Shown here: piece after piece, positions 9,085 to 18,592 of the stretch
Layout: every line of letters begins with the position of its first letter
How positions within the stretch are numbered: the first letter of the stretch is position 1
Source: Anaerolinea sp.
Lineage (GTDB): Bacteria; Chloroflexota; Anaerolineae; UBA4142
Assembly (NCBI GenBank): GCA_020722265.1
Contig: DYLA01000006.1
Span: 1 to 38,446, forward strand
Direction of reading: 5' to 3'
Length of the DNA stretch: 38,446 nt
Notes under the pieces: model-generated
Database searches by the model: none
What the model saw: only the letters and a program-made list of their open reading frames with translations
What the model was told of the DNA's origin: nothing
Translations under genes and position numbers: made by a program

Positions 9085-11290
9085 TCGACGCGGGCAACAC
9101 GACGCGCGATTTGCCGCCCCCTTCGTCGGGTCCGACGATGCCGCGCTCTTCCAACTGATCCATCAGGCGTGCCGCGCGCGGATAGCCAATGCCGAGTTTG
9201 CGCTGCAGAAATGAAATCGAAGTGCGGTCCGATTGGCGCACGATGGCGATGGCTTGTTCGATCAGGTCCTCGTCGCTCCCCTCTTTGGTGCTGTCAAGGT
9301 CTTTCCACGGTGCTTGGCGCGCGATGTCGCGCAAATCGGTGATGGCTTTGTCGCGCCAAAAGTGAACGAGCCGCGCGAGTTCGTCATCGGACACAAAGCA
9401 GCCCTGCAAGCGCATCAACTTGGACGAATCGCTTGCCATATACAGCATATCGCCGCGGCCCAGCAATTTTTCCGCGCCCAGTGTGTCCAGCACGACGCGC
9501 GAGTCTACGCTGCTCGTCACCGCGAACGAAATGCGCGAGGGGAAATTCGCCTTGATCAGCCCCGTGACCACATCCACCGAAGGACGCTGCGTGGCGATGA
9601 CCAGATGAATTCCCGTGGCGCGCGCCATCTGCGCGAGGCGCGTCAACAATTTTTCCGTCTCCTCGGGCGCGACGAGCATCAGGTCGGCGAGTTCGTCAAT
9701 GAGCGCGACGATGAACGGCATCGTGTCGCCGTGCGCCTTGTTCATCTTTTCGTTGAAGGCGTCAATGTTGCGCACTTTTTCTTTGGCAAACAAGGTAAAG
9801 CGATTGTCCATCTCGCGCGTCAGCCAGCGCAGGCACGGCACCACCTCGTTCACGTTGACGATGACGGGGCCCAAGAGATGCGGGATGTCGTTGAAATTTA
9901 CCAGTTCGACGCGCTTGGGATCAATCATAATCAAGCGCAGATCGTCGGGTGAGTTGTTGAAGAGCAAGCACGCGGTAATCGCGTTGATGCACACGGATTT
10001 GCCCGACCCTGTGGCGCCCGCGATCAAGAGGTGCGGCATCGCGCCCAGATCGGCGACGTTCACCGCGCCAGACACATCGCGCCCCAGTGCGATGGTGAGC
10101 GGGTATTTTTTCTTTTTCGATTTGAAGGTGTCGTCTTCCATCACGCCGCGCAGCGAGACGACCGAGACGGATTGATTGGGCACCTCGATTCCGACGACGG
10201 GTTTGCCCGGCACTGGCGTTTCGATGCGAATCGGCGCGACGGCGAGCGCGAGTTCCAAATCGTGTTGCAGGGCGGCGATGCGATTGACCGAGACTTTGCG
10301 TGGGCGGATTCGTCCATCGCTGCTGCGCCGTTCGATGAAGCCGGGTTCCAAGCCGAATTGCGTGACGGTGGGTCCCGCGTGAATTTCGACGACTTTGGCG
10401 GGAATGCCAAAGTTGGCGAGTGTTTCTTCGATGAGGCGCGCTTTGCGATTCGCGTCGGTTTCGCCGTACTTGGCTTCGCTCGCCAAATCGAGCAAGTCGA
10501 GTGGCGGGAGCGCGGGGGCGCGCCGGCGCGGGAGCCCGCGTGGAGTCAAAACGGCAGGTGGCGTCGCGGGAGTTTTGGGCGCGGGTTTGATGCCAAAGAC
10601 CGGGCGCGCGGCTGACGCAGGCATCGGCGGTGCGGAAGGTTGCGCAGGGGGCGTGGGAGGGGGAGTCGCAAGCGTCGGCGCGGGTTTTCGCTCCATCGGT
10701 TTTGCCATCGGCGCGGTGGGACCTGTCTGTCCGGCGCGCGCGGCGAGTGCGTCGCTCCACGCGCGCAGACGCGCCGCGCTCATTCCCAGAATCGCCGGCA
10801 GCGTGGCGAGTCCCACCGCGCCCAATGCGATTTGCGCCCCGCTCACGCCGACGAGGGATGCCAAGCCGTACCCAATCGCCCAGCCGATAAAGCCGCCCCC
10901 TGCGCCGGTGTACGCCAGCAGAGCCGGGTCGTTGGTAGGGGTGAAGAGATGAATCAACGCGAGGAGAATGGCGAAGAGAATTTCACCGGCAAAAACCCTG
11001 CCCCATTCCAATGCCGCCACCTCTTCGCCGCGACGCAGCAAGAACGCGCCTGCTCCAAAGACGAAGAACGGAAGCGCAAACGCTCCCCAGCCAACGAGCC
11101 GCAGCCAAAGGAATGACCACGCCTCGCTGACGAAACCGGAGGTGACGCGTAGCAGCGTCAGCAGCGTCAGCCCGCCAAGCAAGAACAGAGCCATAGCGAT
11201 CATCGCGCGCTGGCGCGTCGCGTCGATCTTCAGCCCCACGCGAGAGAAAATATCTTCCGGTTGCTCTCTGGCTCGCCGATGAGTCATCAC
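9080..11290 (-). CDS. ftsK: DNA translocase FtsK/SpoIIIE
   Basis: 736 aa; N-terminal TM helices, Pro-rich linker, 'LLIAGATGSGKSVCINAITACLLFNNSPDDLRLIMIDPKRVEL', 'ATQRPSVDVVTGLIKANFPSRISFAVTSSVDSR', C-terminal gamma/winged helix 'SISFLQRKLGIGYPRAARLMDQLEERGIVGP'. Confidence 0.97.
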   Translation of the reverse strand: MMTHRRAREQPEDIFSRVGLKIDATRQRAMIAMALFLLGGLTLLTLLRVTSGFVSEAWSFLWLRLVGWGAFALPFFVFGAGAFLLRRGEEVAALEWGRVFAGEILFAILLALIHLFTPTNDPALLAYTGAGGGFIGWAIGYGLASLVGVSGAQIALGAVGLATLPAILGMSAARLRAWSDALAARAGQTGPTAPMAKPMERKPAPTLATPPPTPPAQPSAPPMPASAARPVFGIKPAPKTPATPPAVLTPRGLPRRRAPALPPLDLLDLASEAKYGETDANRKARLIEETLANFGIPAKVVEIHAGPTVTQFGLEPGFIERRSSDGRIRPRKVSVNRIAALQHDLELALAVAPIRIETPVPGKPVVGIEVPNQSVSVVSLRGVMEDDTFKSKKKKYPLTIALGRDVSGAVNVADLGAMPHLLIAGATGSGKSVCINAITACLLFNNSPDDLRLIMIDPKRVELVNFNDIPHLLGPVIVNVNEVVPCLRWLTREMDNRFTLFAKEKVRNIDAFNEKMNKAHGDTMPFIVALIDELADLMLVAPEETEKLLTRLAQMARATGIHLVIATQRPSVDVVTGLIKANFPSRISFAVTSSVDSRVVLDTLGAEKLLGRGDMLYMASDSSKLMRLQGCFVSDDELARLVHFWRDKAITDLRDIARQAPWKDLDSTKEGSDEDLIEQAIAIVRQSDRTSISFLQRKLGIGYPRAARLMDQLEERGIVGPDEGGGKSRVVLPASS

Positions 11291-11294
11291 CTAC

Positions 11295-12299
11295 TCATTC
11301 CGAGAGAATCAAACTCTCCCAATAACCGGGGTCGAGCGGCGGGGGTGGTGGAACTCGATGCCGATTCGTTTGCCGCGTCCCTGCGTGTTCTGTTTTCGAT
11401 TCATTACGGCGCAGGCTCAACCGGGCGCGTTGCTGCGCGGCGTCAATTTCTACCACACGCACACGCACCGTTTGCCCTTCTTGGACGACCTCGCTGGGGT
11501 GCGTGAACTCGCCTTCGATCTCCGAAATATGCACCAGGCCTTCGACACCTTCGGCAAGGCGAACGAACGCCCCAAAGGGCACGAGCGTCGTGATGGTGCC
11601 TTCCACCCAGTCACCGGGACGCGTCTTGTCCGCGATCTCTTGCCACGGATTCGGCTGGAGTCTTTTGAGACTGCACGCGATCCGTTTCTGCTCGCGGTCC
11701 ACCTCGATGATGTACACCTCCACTTCTTGCCCGGGCGATAGGATGTCGCGCGGGTGGGCGACGTACTGCCACGACAGTTCGGAGACGTGGATCAATCCTT
11801 CGACGCCGCCGAGATCAACGAACGCGCCAAAATCGGTCACGTTGCGGACGATGCCGTGTCGCGTCTGGTTCGGTTCGATGGTCGCCAACAACTGCTCGGC
11901 GCGCGAGGGGGGCGGGTTGACGACACGTTCGGAGAGAATCAGCCGATTGCGCGCGCGGTCGAATTCGATGACCTTGACGCGTACGTTCGAGCCGACATAA
12001 CGCGCTAATTCTTGCCGGCGCGCGTCCTCCGTCACTTGGCGCGACAACCCAGTCAACTGCGATGCCGGGACAAAGCCGCGCACATCGCCCAAATCCACAA
12101 GCAAGCCTCCACGATTGTATCCCACGACGCGCAGTTCGAGTATCGTGCCTTGCGCGTAACTAGTCTCGGCAATCGTCCAGCCGCTGGGGGCTGGTGGTTC
12201 TGGCGGCGCGGCGTTCGAAGCGAGTGGCGTGCGCGCCCCTAACAAGATGTGCCAATACTCTTCGTCCGGTGCTTCTTCCCATGGCTTGACCTCAGACAT
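11295..12299 (-). CDS. S1 RNA-binding domain protein (ribosomal protein S1-like, three S1 domains)
   Basis: Three S1 repeats: 'GTILELRVVGYNRGGLLVDLGDVRGFVPASQL', 'GIVRNVTDFGAFVDLGGVEGLIHVSELSW', 'GTITTLVPFGAFVRLAEGVEGLVHISEI'. Start MSEVKPWEE (ATG at 12297-12299) with SD GGGAGG (12310-12315); the longer ORF to 12566 runs through the promoter. Confidence 0.9.
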   Translation of the reverse strand: MSEVKPWEEAPDEEYWHILLGARTPLASNAAPPEPPAPSGWTIAETSYAQGTILELRVVGYNRGGLLVDLGDVRGFVPASQLTGLSRQVTEDARRQELARYVGSNVRVKVIEFDRARNRLILSERVVNPPPSRAEQLLATIEPNQTRHGIVRNVTDFGAFVDLGGVEGLIHVSELSWQYVAHPRDILSPGQEVEVYIIEVDREQKRIACSLKRLQPNPWQEIADKTRPGDWVEGTITTLVPFGAFVRLAEGVEGLVHISEIEGEFTHPSEVVQEGQTVRVRVVEIDAAQQRARLSLRRNESKTEHAGTRQTNRHRVPPPPPLDPGYWESLILSE

Positions 12300-12509
12300 T
12301 TGCGCTGAACCTCCCAACCTATCCGCAAACAAAAAATCGGTTATCCTGCCCTCGCTGGGGTCTGCGACCCGCGCGTGTCCGCGAAGGGTGACGCGCCTCG
12401 ACTTTGCACGAGGATGCGTCGGTGGAGTAACCGAATTACAATCTGCTAACCAACTCTTCGCCCAAATCGAAAAGCAACCTATCCGCGCGACTCTTCCCCA
12501 ACCGATTGT

Positions 12510-12539
12510 ATTATAAGCGGAATGGCGCGAATTTGTCAA
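12510..12539 (-). promoter_or_regulatory. Sigma70-type promoter of the S1-like gene
   Basis: Minus strand TTGACA (12534-12539) - 18 bp - TATAAT (12510-12515). Confidence 0.75.
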
Positions 12540-12716
12540 GGCAACGCGAAGATTGATTCCAGACAATTTAGATGAGAACTACAGCGATTTCTGGCGATTT
12601 GGGCGTTGGTTACCTTCCCGACCACCCCGACGCGCTATCAGGCCAAGGGGTGTAATGGGGGCATCGGACAGGCCAGAGTCGAGTCAGTGGCTTTTTGGCG
12701 AACGCGGGGATGCCGA

Positions 12717-13313
12717 TCACAGGTGTTCGAGCCGTGCCACGTCCAGCACAAAAATCGTCGCCATGGACTGATTCGTTTCGCAATTGCGACGTACTTGCTC
12801 CACAATCGCATCCACGCGCTCGGCGCGGATGGCGATGAGCAAGGTCGTATTGGCGCGCTGCGAATACCCTCCCGTCGTTCCAAGTATCGTCACGTGATAA
12901 CTCCAATCGGTCAGCATCTCGACGAGTTGGTTCGATGGCTCGCGCGCAACGATGGCGAGGAGCATTTGCAACTTGCCTGGTTCACTCGGCGCGCGCACAT
13001 AATCCACTACGGAGCGTGCCGCACCGAGGTGAACATAGCGCGCTACTGGACAGACGAACAACGTCGCGCCACTGATCCTCGTCTCGATCGGCGCGTGGAT
13101 CGCGCGGCGATGGCATGTGTCCAGCAGCACTGTGCGCGCGCGTTCGAGTTCGCGCGCGTTCAAGCCGATGAGCAATGTGACGTTGTGCGCGCCCAAGAAT
13201 CCGCCCACGCTCGCCAGCACGGTCACCGCAAAGCCCGCGCGCGTGAGCGCGTGGATCGTCGTGTCCGCATCGTCGCGCTGAACGATTGCCAGTACGAGTG
13301 TATCAATCTCCAT
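12717..13313 (-). CDS. Tandem-duplicated PstA/DarA-type PII-like (cyclic-di-AMP receptor family) protein
   Basis: Two homologous halves: 'TLVLAIVQRDDADTTIHALTRAGFAVTVLASVGGFLGAHNVTLLIGL...GATLFVCPVARYVHL' and 'QMLLAIVAREPSNQLVEMLTDWSYHVTILGTTGGYSQRANTTLLIAI...MATIFVLDVARLEHL'. Start MEIDTLV at 13313. Confidence 0.8.
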   Translation of the reverse strand: MEIDTLVLAIVQRDDADTTIHALTRAGFAVTVLASVGGFLGAHNVTLLIGLNARELERARTVLLDTCHRRAIHAPIETRISGATLFVCPVARYVHLGAARSVVDYVRAPSEPGKLQMLLAIVAREPSNQLVEMLTDWSYHVTILGTTGGYSQRANTTLLIAIRAERVDAIVEQVRRNCETNQSMATIFVLDVARLEHL

Positions 13314-13371
13314 TTCCAGCTTTCTACGCCATGCGCCCGTCGTCGCTCTTGCGTCTCTGCGTCCTTTGTCT

Positions 13372-14430
13372 TTACAACCTGTACGTCTCGTAGCTCCCCT
13401 GACAGGGCCAGCCATTGCAGAACAACAAACGTCGTTGCGCGGGCAAGTAAATTGCCGCCGAGATCGTGTCCGAATCGTTCAGCGGACGATGACGACAGAG
13501 CGCGGTTCCGTCGTGATGTGCGGCGATGCGTTTGGCGTACGTCACATCAATCGTACCGTACGCTTGATCCAGCAGTGCACGCGCGGTTGTGTAACGCGCG
13601 CGCGTTTCGTCGTACGTCGTGCTGTTCCGAAAAACGTTCGCGGCGATCAACTCCGCGCTGACAAAATGATTCGTCGCCACGACCATATCCTCTCGCGGCG
13701 CGAGGAAACCACACGCGCGAAATCCGTTTTCGACGATCGCACACTCACCGTCAGCATCTATCAGAGTCAGATTGCCCGCGCCCATACAGCGTACGCTTTT
13801 CAAGTACGCCAGCGCGTCGGCGGTACTTGCGTAACGTTCCAAGATATTCATCATCAGCGCCAAGCGCGCCAAGCCAGGTCCAATGTCGCGCGACGAGACG
13901 TGTGTATCGGCAATCGCCAGCCCGCGCTCGTTCATCCCCGAACTGAAAACGCCCGGGCTGCCCGCGCTCGTCGCGTAGATATAGCGATACCCTTCGAGCG
14001 GCGCGGCGTACGCGATGACGCGCATCGGAATATGCGCTTCGTAATAATCGCGATTCTTGGCGAGCAGTGGCATGCCGTCGCGCGTGGCGGAACGCGACGC
14101 CGCCCAAACGGTGCAACCTTCGGGCTGGGTCTTGGCGAGCAACAAATCTTCCAGATACGACGCGGCGACGTACTGCAACAAGCGCGCCCGTGGAATTTGC
14201 AACGCGTCCGCGATGCCTTCCATCATCAGCATCGTCGGACGTGCGTCTGGCTCACTCTCCCACGCGCGTTGCAGTTCGTCCAAGATCGCTGGGCTCAAGC
14301 CACCGGTGCGCGTCAAGCCCTCCAAGCGCGCGCCCATCGTCGCCAAAATCAAAGGACGCAGGTCAGAGACCTGCCTCCCGTGCTGCAAACCCATTTGATA
14401 ATGATCGCCGTGCAGTGATAATACTTTCAT
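13372..14430 (-). CDS. C45-family autoproteolytic acyltransferase/hydrolase
   Basis: 352 aa; 'LHGDHYQMGLQHGRQV', candidate nucleophile Cys at 'PEGCTVWAASRSATRDGMPLLAKNRDYY', 'GVFSSGMNERGLAIADTHVSS'. Confidence 0.8.
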   Translation of the reverse strand: MKVLSLHGDHYQMGLQHGRQVSDLRPLILATMGARLEGLTRTGGLSPAILDELQRAWESEPDARPTMLMMEGIADALQIPRARLLQYVAASYLEDLLLAKTQPEGCTVWAASRSATRDGMPLLAKNRDYYEAHIPMRVIAYAAPLEGYRYIYATSAGSPGVFSSGMNERGLAIADTHVSSRDIGPGLARLALMMNILERYASTADALAYLKSVRCMGAGNLTLIDADGECAIVENGFRACGFLAPREDMVVATNHFVSAELIAANVFRNSTTYDETRARYTTARALLDQAYGTIDVTYAKRIAAHHDGTALCRHRPLNDSDTISAAIYLPAQRRLLFCNGWPCQGSYETYRL

Positions 14431-14477
14431 ACTGCTCTACCGTCCCACCATCCTACTGTCCCACCGTCTCACTGATA
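14430..14477. repeat. Degenerate octamer tandem repeat in the oppF/C45 gap
   Basis: TACTGCTC TACCGTCC CACCATCC TACTGTCC CACCGTCT CACTGATA. Confidence 0.8.
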
Positions 14478-15488
14478 CTTCCAACACGCAACGCGCTGTT
14501 TGCCGATTTCGAAGAACGGCGGCGTCTCCTGCTCGCAGATCGAACCGACGCGCGCGAAACAACGTGGGTGAAAGCGACAACCCCGCGGCGGATTGATTGG
14601 ACTAGGTACCGTTCCTTGCAGAATGATGCGCTGTCGTCGCCGCGTTTTGTCGAGCGAGGGAATCGCGGCGAGCAGCGCTTGCGTGTACGGATGCAACGGC
14701 TGCGCGTACAACTCATCGGTCGCACCTTCTTCCACGAGGCGTCCCAGGTACATCACCGCGACGCGATCGCTGATGTGGTAGATCAAACTCAAATCGTGCG
14801 CGATGAACAAGTAGGTCAGGTGAAATTCCTCTTGTAACTCTTGCATCAAGTTGATGACCTGTGCTTGAATCGAAACATCAAGCGAGGAGACGGGTTCGTC
14901 CGCGACGATGAATTGGGGCTGCATCGCGAGCGCGCGCGCGATGCCAATGCGTTGGCGTTGTCCACCCGAAAATTGATGCGGATATTGATCGAGATTGCGC
15001 GCGTGCAGTCCGACGCGATGCAACAACTGACCGACGATTTCTTCGCGCGCACTCACGTCCTTCAAGCCGCGATTGATCAGCGGCGTCGAAACGATTTCGC
15101 GAATCGTCTTGCGCGGGTTGAGCGAGGAGTACGGATTTTGGAAAATCACTTGCGCTACCCGATAGAATCCCAAGCGTTCGACGGGCGTAGATTTTTCTTT
15201 GCCTGGCTCGAGCCCCCCTTCGCGAAGAGGGCGGCCCTTGAAAAAGATCTCACCCGCCGTAGGGGTATCGAGCCGACTGATCAAACGTCCCAGCGTCGTC
15301 TTGCCGCAACCACTCTCGCCGACCAAGCCCACCGTTTCGCCTTGTTCGATTTTGAGACTCACGCCGTCAACCGCGTGCACAACGAGGTCTTGGGCGCGCG
15401 CCAGCGTACGCGCCAAGAGGCTGGGGCGAATCGTGAAGTAACGCTTGAGCGCGCGCGTCTCGATGAGAGGAGCGTTGTTGGGATTCAC
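14469..15488 (-). CDS. Oligo/dipeptide ABC transporter ATP-binding protein (OppF/DppF-like)
   Basis: Walker A '[16 protein letters not shown]', signature '[15 protein letters not shown]', C-terminal oligopeptide ABC domain '[26 protein letters not shown]'. GTG start (15486-15488) overlaps the oppD TGA (GTGTGA). Confidence 0.93.
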   Translation of the reverse strand: MNPNNAPLIETRALKRYFTIRPSLLARTLARAQDLVVHAVDGVSLKIEQGETVGLVGESGCGKTTLGRLISRLDTPTAGEIFFKGRPLREGGLEPGKEKSTPVERLGFYRVAQVIFQNPYSSLNPRKTIREIVSTPLINRGLKDVSAREEIVGQLLHRVGLHARNLDQYPHQFSGGQRQRIGIARALAMQPQFIVADEPVSSLDVSIQAQVINLMQELQEEFHLTYLFIAHDLSLIYHISDRVAVMYLGRLVEEGATDELYAQPLHPYTQALLAAIPSLDKTRRRQRIILQGTVPSPINPPRGCRFHPRCFARVGSICEQETPPFFEIGKQRVACWKYQ

Positions 15489-16477
15489 ACGGCACCTCCC
15501 GCTGCGTTGACGCGCACACAGCGGACGTGGTGTCCAGGCGCGACCTCGAAGAAGGGCACGAGTTCGTTTTGACAAATCGGTTGCGCGAAACTGCAGCGCT
15601 CTGCGAACGCGCACCCAGGCGGCACGGCGGCCAGATCGGGCACGTTGCCGGGAATCGGCTCGATGCGCGTGCGCGGCGCGACGATGCGCGGGATGCACGT
15701 CAACAATCCGCGCGTATACGGATGTTGCGGCGACTCGATCACCTGATCGGTCGCGCCGATTTCGACGAGGCGTCCTGCGTACATCACCGCGATGCGCTGG
15801 CAAAATTCGGCAGCGAGATCGAGGTTGTGCGTGACGAGAATGATTGCGGTGCCGCGCACGTCGTTGATGCGGCGCATCAAATCCATAATTTGCGCTTGGA
15901 TCGTCACGTCGAGCGAAGTGGTCGGTTCGTCGGCGAGCAAGAGCTTCGGTTCGCACGCCAGCGCGATGGCGATCAGCGCGCGCTGTTGCATCCCCCCGCT
16001 GAATTGATGCGGATAATCGTGATAACGATCCATCGGCGACGAGATGCCGACTTCGGTCATTAGTTGCAACACCCGCTCTTTTTCGCGCGCGAAGTGATTG
16101 TGCGCGATGTGATGAATCCGCAGCGATTCGCGAATCTGCTCGCCCACCGGGAACGCGGGATTGAGCGACGTGAGCGGGTCTTGAAACACCATCGCAATGT
16201 CCCTGCCGCGAATATCACGCATCTCACGATTCGAAAGTTGGAGCAAGTCGCGACCCTGAAACAAGATCTGGCCTGACGCGATGCGTCCTGGCGCGGAAAT
16301 CAAGCGCAGAATCGAAAGCATCGTCACGCTCTTGCCGCAGCCCGATTCGCCGACGATGCCGAGACGTTCGCTGTGCGCCAAACTCAAACTCACGTCGGCG
16401 ACCGCGTACACCAAACCGCGCCGTGTCGGAAACACCGTCGTTAGATTTTTTAGTTCAAGGAGAGGTGTATTTTCCAT
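15485..16477 (-). CDS. Oligo/dipeptide ABC transporter ATP-binding protein (OppD/DppD-like)
   Basis: 330 aa; '[20 protein letters not shown]', '[43 protein letters not shown]', C-terminal '[25 protein letters not shown]'. Confidence 0.95.
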   Translation of the reverse strand: MENTPLLELKNLTTVFPTRRGLVYAVADVSLSLAHSERLGIVGESGCGKSVTMLSILRLISAPGRIASGQILFQGRDLLQLSNREMRDIRGRDIAMVFQDPLTSLNPAFPVGEQIRESLRIHHIAHNHFAREKERVLQLMTEVGISSPMDRYHDYPHQFSGGMQQRALIAIALACEPKLLLADEPTTSLDVTIQAQIMDLMRRINDVRGTAIILVTHNLDLAAEFCQRIAVMYAGRLVEIGATDQVIESPQHPYTRGLLTCIPRIVAPRTRIEPIPGNVPDLAAVPPGCAFAERCSFAQPICQNELVPFFEVAPGHHVRCVRVNAAGGAV

Positions 16478-16478
16478 A

Positions 16479-16528
16479 GGGGTCAGGGGTCAGGGGTCAG
16501 GGATCGGTAAACTGGCCGCTGACCCCTG
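16479..16528. repeat. Inverted pair of heptamer tandem repeats in the oppC/oppD gap
   Basis: GGGGTCA x3 + GGGATCG (16479-16506), then CCGCTGACCCCTGAATCC (16516-16533 region) as the reverse-complement arm. Confidence 0.9.
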
Positions 16529-16532
16529 AATC

Positions 16533-17465
16533 CTATTCGATTTTCAACCGCGGATCCAAAATATCGCGTAGCCCTTCGCCAAAGACGTTGATCGCGACGA
16601 CGAGGAGCAGGAGCGCAAGCCCTGGAAACGTAGAGACCCACCACGCGGTCAGCAAGTAATCGCGTCCGCTGGAGACCATCGAACCCCACGCCGGCGTGGG
16701 TGGTTGAATCCCCAGACCCAGAAAACTGAGCGACGCTTCCATAATGATCATATAGCCCAACCGCAGCGTGCCAAGCACAAAGACCGATTGAATCACGTTC
16801 GGCAGGATTTCTGACGCGATGATTGCCGCATCGCTTTGTCCCGCGACGCGCGCGCCATCCACGTATTCTTTCGTGCGCTCTGCCAGCACTTCGCCGCGCA
16901 CCAAGCGATAGAATTCCACCCAGCCCTTGAAGGCGAGCGCCATAATGAGATTGACGAACCCAGGTCCCAAGAACGCCATCACGCCAATCGCAAAGATGAG
17001 GAACGGAAACGCGAGCAAGAGATCGGCAAAGCGCGAGAGAATTTCGTCGAGCCAGCCGCGATAATAGCCCGCCAGCGCGCCGAGCGCGGTGCCAACGAAC
17101 ACGGAAATCGCGACGCTCAGCAAACCGACCGCGAGCGAGACGCGCGTGCCAAAAATGATGCGCGTGAGCAGATCGCGCCCCTGATCATCCGTGCCGAGCA
17201 GATATTTCCAGTTGCCTTCGGCTTCCCACGCGGGCGGCTCAAAGCGCAAGAGTAGCGTACCGCGCGTCGGATCGTGAATCGTGATCTGATCCGCGAAAAT
17301 CGCGGCGAGGATGAAGAGCGCGACGATGACGCCACCCATCAAGACGAACGGGCGTTGCCACAGTTCGTATCCCAACTCGGCAAGGGCACGCCACCACAGC
17401 CGCAAGCGAATGCGGAGCGTGTAATCCCAGCCGCGCGCGACGCGCGTTGGTGCGTGTGCCGTCAT
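16533..17465 (-). CDS. Dipeptide/oligopeptide ABC transporter permease (DppC-like)
   Basis: 'HLLGTDDQGRDLLTRI'-type motif 'YLLGTDDQGRDLLTRIIFGTRVSLAVGL', 'EASLSFLGLGIQPPTPAWGSMVSSGRDYL'. Start MTAHAPT at 17465 preferred because the upstream in-frame extension is repeat-derived. Confidence 0.93.
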   Translation of the reverse strand: MTAHAPTRVARGWDYTLRIRLRLWWRALAELGYELWQRPFVLMGGVIVALFILAAIFADQITIHDPTRGTLLLRFEPPAWEAEGNWKYLLGTDDQGRDLLTRIIFGTRVSLAVGLLSVAISVFVGTALGALAGYYRGWLDEILSRFADLLLAFPFLIFAIGVMAFLGPGFVNLIMALAFKGWVEFYRLVRGEVLAERTKEYVDGARVAGQSDAAIIASEILPNVIQSVFVLGTLRLGYMIIMEASLSFLGLGIQPPTPAWGSMVSSGRDYLLTAWWVSTFPGLALLLLVVAINVFGEGLRDILDPRLKIE

Positions 17466-17480
17466 TGATACCCCATCGAT

Positions 17481-17567
17481 GAGCCAATTAACCAATGAGC
17501 CAAACTCTTTGCAAGAGTACGCCTAGCGCACTGAATTTGGTTCATTGGCTCATTGGTACATTGGTTC
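17481..17567. repeat. Inverted pair of octamer tandem repeats in the oppB/oppC gap
   Basis: Left GAGCCAAT TAACCAAT GAGCCAAA (17481-17504); right TTTGGTTC ATTGGCTC ATTGGTAC ATTGGTTC (17536-17567). Confidence 0.92.
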
Positions 17568-17574
17568 ATCTGTT

Positions 17575-18585
17575 TTACAACGTGATTTTCGGATTCAAAT
17601 ACGTGTACAAAATATCCACGACCAGATTCGTCAAGACGAAGGTGATGGCGTAAATCATCACCGCGCCTTGAATCAGCGGAAAGTCGCGATTGAAGATTGC
17701 GTCCACCACCAAACGCCCCAAGCCAGGCCAACTGAAGACTGTCTCGACGATCATATTGCCGCCGAGCAAGACGCCCACTTGCAAACCGACGACGGTGATG
17801 GTGGGGATGAGCGCATTGCGCAAGGCGTGCTTCATCACCACGCCCCACTCGCTCGCGCCTTTCGCGCGCGCCAGTTTGATGTAATCGCTCCGCAACACTT
17901 CGAGCATACTCGACCGCAAGACGCGCGCGATGATCGCGGCGACTCCCGCGCCGAGGGTGAGGGAAGGCAAGAACAAGTGCTTCAAACTATCTTCGAGGGC
18001 GCGCCCATTTCCCGTGAGCAAACTATCCAGCACGTACAACCCGGTAACCTCTTGGAGTGGCACATCGTAACTCAGGCGACCTTGCGCGGGCAAGACTTGC
18101 AGGCGCACCGCAAAAAAGAGAATCAGGATAATGCCGAGCCAAAAGCCAGGCATCGAAATTCCCAAAAACGCGCCCGCCATACTCATGCGGTCGAGCAGCG
18201 AATTTTGTCGCACCGCCGAAAGGATACCGATCGGCAGCGCGATGATCAGACTGATGAAGAGCGCGCCCAGCGTCATTTCGATTGTCGCGGGCAGGCGTTC
18301 GGTCAGCAGGTCAATCACGGGCTTGTTGCGGATGTACGAGTAGCCCAAGTTGCCGCGCAGTGCATCGCCCAAAAAGTACCCCAGTTGGACGTGCAAGGGT
18401 TCGTCGAGATGAAATTGCTGGCGCAGTTGTTCGATCTCGCGTTGCGTCGCGGCGGCAGAGCGACCTAGCATAATGTCAACCGGATCGCCTGGGGTGAGGC
18501 GGATGAAAAAGAACACGATGATCGCGACGCCGAACATAATCGGAATCGTCGTCAGCACGCGCTCGAGAATCTTTACGGCTTTCAT
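17575..18585 (-). CDS. Dipeptide/oligopeptide ABC transporter permease (DppB-like)
   Basis: 'VFFFIRLTPGDPVDIMLG', 'LPATIEMTLGALFISLIIALPIGILSAVRQNSLLDR', 'DYIKLARAKGASEWGVVMKHALRNALIPTITVVGLQVGVLLGGNMIVETVFSWPGLGRLVVDAI'. Start MKAVKILE at 18585; the preceding 19 residues come from repeat DNA. Confidence 0.93.
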   Translation of the reverse strand: MKAVKILERVLTTIPIMFGVAIIVFFFIRLTPGDPVDIMLGRSAAATQREIEQLRQQFHLDEPLHVQLGYFLGDALRGNLGYSYIRNKPVIDLLTERLPATIEMTLGALFISLIIALPIGILSAVRQNSLLDRMSMAGAFLGISMPGFWLGIILILFFAVRLQVLPAQGRLSYDVPLQEVTGLYVLDSLLTGNGRALEDSLKHLFLPSLTLGAGVAAIIARVLRSSMLEVLRSDYIKLARAKGASEWGVVMKHALRNALIPTITVVGLQVGVLLGGNMIVETVFSWPGLGRLVVDAIFNRDFPLIQGAVMIYAITFVLTNLVVDILYTYLNPKITL

Positions 18586-18592
18586 AATTATA

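Noticed and set aside
12303-12566. N-terminal extension of the S1-like ORF
   Set aside because: Lies upstream of a good ATG with SD and runs over the predicted promoter TTGACA-18-TATAAT.
13366-14418. 350-aa plus-strand ORF opposite the C45 gene
   Set aside because: Shadow ORF with no domain; the opposite frame has C45 motifs.
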